Source: a candidate division TA06 bacterium (GTDB lineage: Bacteria > Ratteibacteria > UBA8468 > MWAK01). From it: a stretch of DNA of 6,941 bases. Of this stretch, positions 1-6,205 are shown in pieces. A model generated the notes under the pieces. That model saw nothing but the letters and a program-made list of their open reading frames with translations, was not told the DNA's origin and did not search any database. Within the stretch, counting starts at the first letter, position 1. Every line of letters begins with the position of its first letter. The stretch lies in assembly GCA_022704925.1 (NCBI GenBank), contig JAKJFK010000089.1, positions 1 to 6,941 on the forward strand, read 5' to 3'. Made by a program: the position numbers and the translations under genes.

Positions 1-1474
1 CCGCCGTTTCGGCGGGATTCGCGACACTCATCGCGGGCATCACCAGGCCGCCCCGGGTCGCGAAATCATCAAGCGCCTTCTGCTGAGCCGCGGTCAACCA
101 CGTCTTCCCGGGAACGATGACGACCCGGTAGTCGTCGAGGGCGTCCAGCTGTCCGTCGAAGATGATGCGCCAGGCGGTCGAACCCTGGATCAAACCCTGT
201 TCGATATTGTTGCGCTTCGCGTTTTCGGCAGAGGATCCGAAGTTGGTCTCGGCGAAGGTCCGCAGCACCGCCACGTCGGCCACCGGTTTTGAGCACCGGA
301 ACAGGTCCGGCCGGTCGAGAAAGAATCGGATGTAGGTCTTCAACTCCGGATGGATCGGCTGGTCGTTCAGGTGCGCGCTCCGGACCCGGCCCCACTCGAA
401 CCAGGCCACCGAACCGAGGCAATTGAGATTGAAGGCCATGCTCTCGGCGGCATCCAGCGGCGTCTCGGTATAGAGGAAGGTGGAGTTGTTGAAAAGCCGT
501 CCGACCTTGAGTGAACGAATTCGGGTGCGCGCCATCCGGCTCTTCGGATCCCAGGCCGTGCTCCTCGCCTCGTCCCAGGAGGCGTTTCCGTGCGGCATCA
601 ACCGGGCGTGATCGACGCCGGTCCTCGAGCGGCCGGCCGCGAGGACGGAACCGGGGTTCGATTCCACGCCGCACCGGGGATTGAGGGAACGGATGTATTT
701 CGACATTGCCGCGTAATGGTCGGCCAGCGCCTGGCATTTGAAATCTAGCCAGGCGCGCACCAGGGGATCGTTCGGATTGGCGATGCTTGCCGGCGGCTCG
801 GCCTCGGCCATCCCGCGCGCCTTGAGAAAGGCCCGGAACTGCTGCTTGGAGACCGGGTCGTACGAGGCGCTGCCGAGTCCGAAGTTGTCGAAGTGAATCA
901 GGTCGGCCTTGACCTCTTCGATGGCGAAGCGGACCGGTTTCTTCAGGTATTCGATAAAATCCGGGTGGTTACGCACCGCGGCGTAGCGGAACTTCTGGGA
1001 GGAACTGTAGTAAAGCGGTTCGCCCGCGGGCCCGAATGCCTGCCATTGGGGAGCGTTCGGCTCCTCCTTGAAAAGGCGTTCGTAAAGCATCGTGCCGCCG
1101 ATATAGGTGCCGACGCGCATACCGGCCTGACGAGCCAGCGCCGCCAATTTCTTCGCGTCCTCCATCCCCTGGCGCTCGGTCTCCAGGCCCGCGCCCTTGT
1201 AACAGTGGATCATCAGGAAGTTGACGCCGAGTTCCTTCAACTCCGCGACCATCTCCGGGCTGTGTTCCCGCTCGTATCCTTCAAGCCGCTCCGGCGGCAG
1301 CGTGAAATCCAGCCGTCCCATCCGCCGGGCGCGAAACGTCGGCTCCTCCCAGTTGCCCGCCATCACGATACCCGGCTCATCCATCCAGGCCGGACGATCA
1401 AGCGTCCAGGCCGTGCCCGCGCCGAAAAACCACCCCACTCCAACTGAAAGGCACAAAAAAATCCATCGTTTCAT
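1..1474 (-). CDS. Secreted TIM-barrel glycoside-hydrolase-like protein with GATase-like domain (C-terminus cut by window edge)
   Basis: The frame is open from an ATG at 1474-1472 to the left window edge, giving 491 codons with no stop. An RBS-like AGGAAG lies about 7 nt upstream of the ATG. Residues 1-24 (MKRWIFLCLSVGVGWFFGAG...) look like a signal peptide without a lipobox, so export to the periplasm or beyond is expected. Residues about 60-390 read as a (beta/alpha)8 barrel: ELGVNFLMIHCYKG (81-94), MRVGTYIGGTM (119-129), ADLIHFDNFG (190-199), then SVAWFEWGR (355-363). Residues about 397-491 (VADVAVLRTFAETN, DYRVVIVPGKTWL, ATRGGLVM) resemble the class-I-glutamine-amidotransferase-like domain that follows the barrel in GH42-type beta-galactosidases. 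D196 in HFDN is a candidate catalytic residue; the partner acid is not obvious. Family and substrate are unassigned. It follows the prepilin-like gene after 106 nt and may share its transcript. Confidence 0.75.
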   Translation of the reverse strand, partial: MKRWIFLCLSVGVGWFFGAGTAWTLDRPAWMDEPGIVMAGNWEEPTFRARRMGRLDFTLPPERLEGYEREHSPEMVAELKELGVNFLMIHCYKGAGLETERQGMEDAKKLAALARQAGMRVGTYIGGTMLYERLFKEEPNAPQWQAFGPAGEPLYYSSSQKFRYAAVRNHPDFIEYLKKPVRFAIEEVKADLIHFDNFGLGSASYDPVSKQQFRAFLKARGMAEAEPPASIANPNDPLVRAWLDFKCQALADHYAAMSKYIRSLNPRCGVESNPGSVLAAGRSRTGVDHARLMPHGNASWDEARSTAWDPKSRMARTRIRSLKVGRLFNNSTFLYTETPLDAAESMAFNLNCLGSVAWFEWGRVRSAHLNDQPIHPELKTYIRFFLDRPDLFRCSKPVADVAVLRTFAETNFGSSAENAKRNNIEQGLIQGSTAWRIIFDGQLDALDDYRVVIVPGKTWLTAAQQKALDDFATRGGLVMPAMSVANPAETA

Positions 1475-1512
1475 TTCAGACTTCCTTTTGAGATTGGAAC
1501 GGCCGCCTGGTA

Positions 1513-1523
1513 TCGAATTTCGA
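1513..1523. promoter_or_regulatory. 11-bp inverted repeat upstream of the glycosidase-like gene (possible operator)
   Basis: TCGAA-T-TTCGA is a perfect 5+1+5 palindrome about 40 nt upstream of the glycosidase-like start codon, in the 106-nt gap after the prepilin-like gene. The same gap carries a purine-rich run on the coding strand (complement of 1551-1566). I found no convincing -35/-10 pair with normal spacing and no T-tract terminator here, so an operator role is only a guess. A palindrome this short can occur by chance. Confidence 0.2.
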
Positions 1524-1580
1524 CTTGGGCGGGTTATTTTCTCAAGTTGATCTCTTTCTCTCTCTACCCAACCGCCTTTC

Positions 1581-2228
1581 TCACTCGGCCCAGCTGTGCA
1601 TGATGTCGTAGCGAAAGGTCATCTCGGCCGGATCGTAACCCCGGTACCAGCGGCAGTGGCCGTCGGCAAAGAGGATGTTCTGACCGCCCGAGTGCGACCG
1701 CCACTTAGCCACGTAGGGACTAGCGTGTTCCGCCCCGCCCACGCAGTTCTGGGAGTAATCGTCCTTGTCGCACTCATCGTGGGAAAAATCGCGGGTATCC
1801 CCGGCCAGGACGTAGGCGCTCGGGTAGAGAATCCGCTTACGCTGGACGCTGGCCCGGCCGCCGGCGGCGAGGTAGGCGGCCCGGGCACCGAGGAAGTAGC
1901 TGTAATCCGAGTCGCGGTCCGAGGGACACTTGTAGATCCGCTTGTTCCTGGCGTAGGGAAAGAGCTGCTGCATCCAGCCGTAGGTTCCGTCATCGGGATC
2001 CAGTTCATCCCACCGGACGGTCCCGCAGGCACGCGGGTAGAGTTCGTTGTAATCCTCCGCGTAGAACTCCAGGGCCAGGTAAAGCTGTTTCAGGTTGTTC
2101 AGGCAGGAGGCCTGGCGCCCCTTCTCCCGGGCCGCCGAGAGGGCCGGCAGCAGCAGGGCGGCCAGGATGGCGATGATGGCCATCACCACCAGCAGCTCGA
2201 TCAGAGTAAAGCCCGGCTCCTTTTTCAT
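1581..2228 (-). CDS. Prepilin-type N-terminal cleavage/methylation protein with H-X9-DG motif (DUF1559-like)
   Basis: This 215-residue protein starts [19 protein letters not shown], a classic type IV prepilin/pseudopilin leader. Cleavage by prepilin peptidase is expected after G6, with methylation of F7 and Glu at mature position 5 (E11). Residues 7-30 form the single hydrophobic helix that anchors the protein in the membrane. The globular part keeps the family's landmarks: ARE...[10 protein letters not shown] (33-49), a YKCPSD segment (99-104), and near the C-terminus H179, nine residues, then D189-G190, the H-X9-DG motif. These proteins are amplified in PVC bacteria and often sit beside glycosidases and sulfatases; their exact function is not established. 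The ATG is preceded by GGGGAG about 11 nt upstream. The gene begins 39 nt after the URO-D-like gene on the same strand, so co-transcription is likely. The family call is firm; a surface or secretion role is inferred. Confidence 0.92.
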   Translation of the reverse strand: MKKEPGFTLIELLVVMAIIAILAALLLPALSAAREKGRQASCLNNLKQLYLALEFYAEDYNELYPRACGTVRWDELDPDDGTYGWMQQLFPYARNKRIYKCPSDRDSDYSYFLGARAAYLAAGGRASVQRKRILYPSAYVLAGDTRDFSHDECDKDDYSQNCVGGAEHASPYVAKWRSHSGGQNILFADGHCRWYRGYDPAEMTFRYDIMHSWAE

Positions 2229-2267
2229 GTCGTTTTCAACTCCCCGGCTCTCCCTTCCGAAACCTTT

Positions 2268-3464
2268 TCAACCGTACCGGCCGAACTCCCGACCGGCCTC
2301 GTACATGGCCGCGACATTCTCGACCGGCGTGGCGGGAGCCAGGTTGTTGGCCTCCCGCAGCACAAACCGGCCGCCCTCCATGATGCCGGAGCGGCAGATC
2401 CGCCGCACCTCGTCCCGGACCTCCTCCGGGCTGCCGTCCTTCAAGAGCATGACGGTCGGTCCGCCGTTTATCTGGACCTCCGGCCCCAGTTCCCGCCGCA
2501 GGCCCCCAAAATCGACCGGGAAACCGGTGTCGAAGGTGCGGACGTTCAGGTTCTCCTTGAGAAACTTGAAGTGGCGGGTGGCGTCTCCGCAGAGGTGGAT
2601 GCCGACCGGACCGCCGTCGGAGAAGGCCTCCACCAGCCGCTTGTGGTATGGAAAGACGAACTCCCGGTACTGCCGGGCGGAGATCAGGGCGATCGCGTCG
2701 TCGGCGAAGAAGTATCCGGGCCGTTGAAAGCGGCCCCGGTCGGCGGCGGCCGGATTCCGCGCCCAGCGCCACTGCCTGATGGCCTTCATCCGACGGATGC
2801 TGTTCTCGGTGACGAAGTTCATCAGGTCGTGAAAATACTGCGGGTCCTCGCAAATGTCGAGGCAGGCCTCCGCGGCCCCCCGCAGTTTGTAGGCGATCGA
2901 AAAGGGTCCGTCGGTCCCCTCGCCCGGGATGCTTTCCGGCGGCCGCACCGGCCGTCCCTCGAATTCCCGCTTCGGGCACTCCGCCTGCAGGTACTCGAAA
3001 AAATCCATCGCCCGGCCCAGCCGGTTGCCCCGCAGGGGATCGGGCGGCTCCAGGTCGTACAACCGTTTCTTCTCCGCCTGCAGGATCGGCTGGGTATCGG
3101 GCACCTGGTTGCCGTCGCAGCGCAGCGGACAGCCGAACCACATCGCCTCGTAGGAGTTCTGAAAATCGACCGTGACCGGCCAGCCCGCTTCGGGCGGCCC
3201 CAGCTTCGCGTCGCAGAGCAGGTTGTAGTTCACCCATTTCCGGTAGGCCAGCTGGCACTCGAGGTGGGCCTTCGGATCGTTGAAGAAATCCTCGAAGGTG
3301 TAACCGGTCCTATTGATCTCCGGATTGCCGAAGAGGTTCCGGATGCTGCCGGCGACCGTAACCGGAACCCGGTAGGGCTCGCCCCGGCGAAAGGCCGCCC
3401 AGACCCGGTCAACCTCTTCGTTATGCCGCTTGAAATCCAGGTGCCGATTTAAAAAAGAACCCAT
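2268..3464 (-). CDS. Uroporphyrinogen decarboxylase (URO-D)-fold family protein, MtaA/methyltransferase-like, not HemE
   Basis: This 398-residue protein has the URO-D superfamily layout. The N-terminal segment GEPYRVPVTVAG (28-39) lacks the RQAGR motif of true HemE. FADDAIALISARQYREFVFPYHKRL (253-277) matches the DD-x-AL-I-S-P-Y-R block of URO-D-like proteins. GIHLCGD (288-294) gives His290 and Cys292, equivalent to the H-x-C zinc pair of MtaA/MtbA methyltransferases, and the C-terminal ANNLAPATPVENV (372-384) matches the family's NI-x-P-x-TP-x-EN ending. The third zinc Cys expected just before that ending is replaced by Asn373, so the metal site is incomplete or altered. Heme synthesis is therefore unlikely; methyl transfer or decarboxylation of another substrate is possible. 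The ATG follows the nucleoside hydrolase stop after only 3 nt (TGA AAA ATG), with GGGAAAGAG as RBS inside the upstream gene, implying translational coupling. Confidence 0.88.
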   Translation of the reverse strand: MGSFLNRHLDFKRHNEEVDRVWAAFRRGEPYRVPVTVAGSIRNLFGNPEINRTGYTFEDFFNDPKAHLECQLAYRKWVNYNLLCDAKLGPPEAGWPVTVDFQNSYEAMWFGCPLRCDGNQVPDTQPILQAEKKRLYDLEPPDPLRGNRLGRAMDFFEYLQAECPKREFEGRPVRPPESIPGEGTDGPFSIAYKLRGAAEACLDICEDPQYFHDLMNFVTENSIRRMKAIRQWRWARNPAAADRGRFQRPGYFFADDAIALISARQYREFVFPYHKRLVEAFSDGGPVGIHLCGDATRHFKFLKENLNVRTFDTGFPVDFGGLRRELGPEVQINGGPTVMLLKDGSPEEVRDEVRRICRSGIMEGGRFVLREANNLAPATPVENVAAMYEAGREFGRYG

Positions 3465-3467
3465 TTT

Positions 3468-4388
3468 TCAACTCTTTCCCCGGTTGGTCAGCCGGTCAAC
3501 CAGGAAATTTTCATATCCCTCGAGGTCGGTCCAGTCCAGCGCCGCCAGGACCGGCCGGCCACCGCCAGCCTCCAGGGTGAAGCCGCGCTCGTCAACCCGG
3601 GCGCCGAGCTGCTCCATGGCCAGGAATTGCGTGTTGAAGGCCAGGTGGACGGCCACGGTATCGTAAAGGAAACTGCTTTCCGTCTCCGAAGCGTACGAAT
3701 AATTCCCCCGGGAAGCCAGCCAGACCCGGTAGTTCTCGACCACTGCGCGCACCAGCGGATCCGGGCAGTCACAGACGGCCCGGTAGCGGTCGCCGGACAA
3801 TCGGACCAGGCCGCAGGTATCCAGCGGCGTGATGGTCATCGGCCAGGGGGCCGCGAAGACCGCCTGGCTGGCCGGTACGTCCTGGACAACGTTATACTCG
3901 GCGATGACCCTGGGCGCGCCGCCGTGGCTCCGGCGGAAGCAGCCCAGCATGCCGACGAAACGGCAGTTTTCGGCAATCCGCGGTTCGCGCCGCAGCGCGG
4001 CGCCGATGTTCGGCACCGGGCCGATGCAGACCAGCGTCACCGGCCGGGGGGAGCAACGGATGGTTTCGATCAGCGCACCGACGCCGTCGGCAAGCACCGG
4101 GCCGGAGTAGCGGCGCAGATCGTAACCGGCCACCCAGGCGGCCTGCCGTTCGCGCGGACCGTCGCTGGCCTGGGGCAGGCCGAGGCCGATCGGGATATCG
4201 GTCCGGCCGGCTATTTCCAGCAGTTTCGCCACGATCCGGGCGCGGTAGGTGGTATCGCCGGTGTCGGTGACGATCAGCCTGACGTCCAGTTCCGGAGAGC
4301 GCAGCATCATCGCCAGCGCCCAGGTGTCGTCAATGTCGCCGCCGATGTCCGTGTCCAGGATCACCGGGATCGGCCTTTCATCCGCCAT
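3468..4388 (-). CDS. Nucleoside hydrolase (inosine-uridine preferring family)
   Basis: This 306-residue protein, typical of the family in length, is predicted to hydrolyse the N-glycosidic bond of a ribonucleoside or similar N-riboside in the cytoplasm; no signal peptide is seen. The calcium-binding N-terminus reads VILDTDIGGDIDDTWAL (9-25), supplying D12, D14, D20 and D21. This is the longer DTDIG-x-DIDD variant rather than the compact DxDPGxDD of protozoan enzymes. EYNVVQDVPASQAVF (164-178) matches the substrate-binding E-x-N-x3-D block, giving E164, N166 and D170. LYDTVAV (241-247) supplies D243, equivalent to the C-terminal calcium Asp. The start ATG has GAGGGAG 7 nt upstream. It appears to be the first gene of a unit with the URO-D-like gene 3 nt downstream; a promoter candidate lies at 4456-4485. 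The base or sugar specificity cannot be read from the sequence. Confidence 0.92.
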   Translation of the reverse strand: MADERPIPVILDTDIGGDIDDTWALAMMLRSPELDVRLIVTDTGDTTYRARIVAKLLEIAGRTDIPIGLGLPQASDGPRERQAAWVAGYDLRRYSGPVLADGVGALIETIRCSPRPVTLVCIGPVPNIGAALRREPRIAENCRFVGMLGCFRRSHGGAPRVIAEYNVVQDVPASQAVFAAPWPMTITPLDTCGLVRLSGDRYRAVCDCPDPLVRAVVENYRVWLASRGNYSYASETESSFLYDTVAVHLAFNTQFLAMEQLGARVDERGFTLEAGGGRPVLAALDWTDLEGYENFLVDRLTNRGKS

Positions 4389-4455
4389 GGCCCATCTCCC
4401 TCACCGGGCATTGATCGTCTCCGGGAAAAATGAATTTTGATAATTTAATAGTCGT

Positions 4456-4485
4456 ATTGTACCCCAGTCCGGGCGCCGGAAACAA
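4456..4485 (-). promoter_or_regulatory. Candidate sigma70-type promoter with internal palindrome for the nucleoside hydrolase operon
   Basis: On the minus strand, TTGTTT (complement of 4480-4485) and TACAAT (complement of 4456-4461) are separated by 18 nt. The -10 box matches consensus at 5 of 6 positions and the -35 at 3 of 6. Within the spacer and touching the -35 is a perfect inverted repeat TCCGG-N3-CCGGA at 4468-4480, well placed for a repressor. The leader between the -10 and the nucleoside hydrolase ATG is about 67 nt and begins AT-rich (about 4430-4455), unlike the surrounding GC-rich DNA. No regulator gene is visible in the window. Confidence 0.4.
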
Positions 4486-4515
4486 TGACGGACCGCAGAC
4501 GAAACGGAGTAGCCT

Positions 4516-4548
4516 GTTCAGATCCAGACCTTGCGGTCGAGGGTGCGG
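4516..4548 (-). repeat. 33-nt direct repeat, distal copy of the comM 3' end (candidate att-like site)
   Basis: These 33 bases are identical to 6173-6205. Read on the minus strand they encode the last nine residues of ComM (RTLDRKVWI) and its TGA, with no comM sequence upstream, so this is a displaced copy of the gene's end. Identity continues for 3 more bases beyond one mismatch on the low-coordinate side (4512-4514 against 6169-6171), then stops. The copy lies 17 nt beyond the PIG-L stop codon and just upstream of the nucleoside hydrolase promoter candidate. Confidence 0.85.
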
Positions 4549-4565
4549 CCTTCAGCTTCTCTTCC

Positions 4566-6059
4566 TTAATCCTGAAGACGCAGGAGATGCCAGGCGGTCG
4601 AGTCGAGGGAGAGGTCGGCGCGGCGGAAGTGCAGGGAGGTGAAGATCGCTTCCGGCCGGCCCAGCATTGCAAGGGGCACGCTGAGCAGCAGCTCGGTTCC
4701 ATCACCGGCCAGTTTTACCGGCAGGTCGCCTATCTTCCGGCTTCCATCATAGACCGGAACGGTCTTCAGGATTGAGGCCGCCAGCCGGATTTTGGGCATC
4801 GAATTGAAAGTAACGTCCCGGCGGTACCCGAAGAGGTAAAGCGAAAGCCCGGTCTCGATCGCCAGTTTCCGTTTTAAAAGCATCCGGACCAGGAGATGGT
4901 CGTCAACCTTCAGGTAGGAGACCCCTTCCAGGTCGGCCTCCTCTTTCCGGACCGCCTTCCGATCGCCGGCCTCGAGGTTCTCCACCTCCAGGGCCTTCTC
5001 CCAGGCCGACGGAAACACCTTGCGCATCCTGAATTCCGGCAGGGTGGCAAAGAGTTCATTCTGCCGGGCAAAGGCGCTCCAGAGATAGGCCCGCCCCTTC
5101 ATGACGCTCGCGAAGAAGCGTAACGCCCGGTACTTCCGGCCGGTCTCCTCCGGCGTCAACGGAAGTTTGAACCAGCTCAATTCGCTTCCGGTCAGCCGCG
5201 CCGGCGGCAGGAGCGGCAGGTTCGGATGATAGTGGAGGGGCCGGGGCCAGCCGCCCAGATGCACCAGGAAAAGAAAGACGTCGGGAGGCCTGGTTTGGAA
5301 ACCGGCCTCCAGGACGGCCAGAGAGAGGAAGCACCAGGCGGCCTGGTGATCGGCGTTGAAATCGGCCGGCATGGTGACAAAAATCGCGGTCGGCCGATAC
5401 TCCTTCAGGATCCGGAGCAGGTCGGCGACAATGCTCTCTCCCTTGTAAGGCGCCCGGTAGGAAAAGTTGTCCGGGTAGGGAACCGCGCTGGCCCGGGTGA
5501 GATCGTTGGAGAAGGCCGGCGCCGGGCCCCAATGCTGTTCCCAGATATGCATGGTCCCGAAATCGGGATACCCCAGGAAGATCAGGTCACCCTTCTCCAG
5601 CCCCAGGAATTCGGCGGCGGCGGCGGACTCCCGGCGCCGCCGTTCGCCCATCGCCAGGTACTCGCGCGGCGTGAGCGCAAACCGGCCGGCATCGATCTTG
5701 AAGGCGATCTCGTCGTGGTCGCCGTTGGTCAGGTAAACCACCCTGACCCGGGCGCCGGCCCGGCGGGCTTTCTGAATCAGGCCGGCGGTGCCGATCACCT
5801 CGTCATCCGGGTGCGGCGCGAAGATAAGTATCCGCGCCTCCTTTCCGATCGCCGGCAATTCCGGAATTGCGCGCAATTCATCCGCCCGGCGCAGCCAGCT
5901 CCGGTTGATCCGTAAAAAAGGATTATTGAAAAAACCGGTCTCGGCCAGCAAGACGGCCAGCAGAACCAGAACCAGGCCCGGCAGGATCCGCCGGGGTTTA
6001 AACCACCGTTGAAAGGGGCGGTTATGAAGCATTTGAAGAATTCCGGGTGGGCGGTTCAT
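4566..6059 (-). CDS. Membrane-anchored PIG-L family deacetylase (LmbE-like) with extra C-terminal beta-rich domain
   Basis: From the ATG at 6059 the protein has 497 residues, much longer than a typical LmbE/PIG-L enzyme (about 230-270). A basic segment and one hydrophobic helix (about 25-41, LPGLVLVLLAVLLAETG) form a signal anchor that would place the rest outside the cytoplasm. The catalytic core starts ILIFAPHPDDEVIG: H83, D85 and D86 are the zinc ligand/base motif. The later DFNADH (233-238) supplies the third metal His238. This family removes N-acetyl groups from GlcNAc-type or similar amides using zinc. Residues about 330-497, including LEGVSYLKVDDHLLVRM and LSLDSTAWHLLRL, look like a beta-sandwich module resembling CBM9/glucodextranase-type domains; that part is inference. 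A TTG start at 6083 would add 8 residues; neither start has a strong RBS. The gene is bracketed by the 33-nt comM-end repeats. Substrate unknown. Confidence 0.88.
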   Translation of the reverse strand: MNRPPGILQMLHNRPFQRWFKPRRILPGLVLVLLAVLLAETGFFNNPFLRINRSWLRRADELRAIPELPAIGKEARILIFAPHPDDEVIGTAGLIQKARRAGARVRVVYLTNGDHDEIAFKIDAGRFALTPREYLAMGERRRRESAAAAEFLGLEKGDLIFLGYPDFGTMHIWEQHWGPAPAFSNDLTRASAVPYPDNFSYRAPYKGESIVADLLRILKEYRPTAIFVTMPADFNADHQAAWCFLSLAVLEAGFQTRPPDVFLFLVHLGGWPRPLHYHPNLPLLPPARLTGSELSWFKLPLTPEETGRKYRALRFFASVMKGRAYLWSAFARQNELFATLPEFRMRKVFPSAWEKALEVENLEAGDRKAVRKEEADLEGVSYLKVDDHLLVRMLLKRKLAIETGLSLYLFGYRRDVTFNSMPKIRLAASILKTVPVYDGSRKIGDLPVKLAGDGTELLLSVPLAMLGRPEAIFTSLHFRRADLSLDSTAWHLLRLQD

Positions 6060-6135
6060 CTTGCTGCCCGACGGCTTTTTCAATCTTCGGACCCGGCCTC
6101 GTTTGGCTTACCAGATTCCTGGTTCGAAATTCCTG

Positions 6136-6171
6136 AAAACCGGCCCGACCGCCGCCATGATAATGCGGGCC
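6136..6171 (-). terminator. Weak terminator-like hairpin after comM
   Basis: On the minus strand, 6 nt past the comM stop codon begins a stem of GGCCCG pairing with CGGGCC (6166-6171 with 6142-6147), an 18-nt loop, then GG and four T residues (complement of 6136-6139). The stem is GC-rich but short, the loop is long and the T-run is minimal, so it may be inefficient or not a terminator. Confidence 0.3.
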
Positions 6172-6172
6172 C

Positions 6173-6205
6173 GTTCAGATCCAGACCTTGCGGTCGAGGG
6201 TGCGG
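6173..6205 (-). repeat. 33-nt direct repeat, proximal copy at the comM 3' end
   Basis: Exact partner of 4516-4548 in the same orientation. This copy is the genuine end of the comM reading frame (RTLDRKVWI and TGA, plus two bases beyond the stop). The two copies start 1657 bp apart, and the DNA between them holds the PIG-L gene and its upstream region. Confidence 0.85.

Noticed and set aside
69-1447. Minus-strand frame at 69-737 and plus-strand frame at 893-1447
   Set aside because: Both overlap the glycosidase-like gene, whose frame runs uninterrupted from 1474 to the window edge with a signal peptide and conserved barrel motifs. The alternatives have arginine/proline-rich, motif-free translations.
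1475-1580. Hairpin GGCGGTT/AACCCGCC in the prepilin-glycosidase gap as a terminator
   Set aside because: It needs a bulge and a loop of over 30 nt and has no following T-run, so termination is not supported.
1596-3452. 618-codon plus-strand open frame antisense to the prepilin-like and URO-D-like genes
   Set aside because: Its translation is low-complexity, rich in G, P, V and R, and has no recognisable motif. The opposite strand carries two proteins with clear family signatures, so this is a GC-rich shadow frame.
3627-4433. 268-codon plus-strand open frame antisense to the nucleoside hydrolase
   Set aside because: It has repetitive Asp/Gln/Arg/Gly composition typical of an antisense shadow, no motif, and the nucleoside hydrolase on the other strand is unambiguous.
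4445-4705. 86-codon minus-strand frame spanning the PIG-L end and the repeat
   Set aside because: It reads the comM-end repeat and the PIG-L coding region in the wrong frame, gives Ser/Pro/Arg-rich sequence, and overlaps the promoter candidate.
5226-5915. 229-codon plus-strand frame antisense to the PIG-L gene
   Set aside because: No motif and shadow-like composition; the opposite strand encodes the HPDDE and DFNADH catalytic motifs.
6123-6133. TTCGAAATTCC in the comM/PIG-L spacer resembling the 1513-1523 palindrome
   Set aside because: Only nine bases (TCGAAATTC) are shared and the symmetry is lost at one end; too short to claim a common regulator site.
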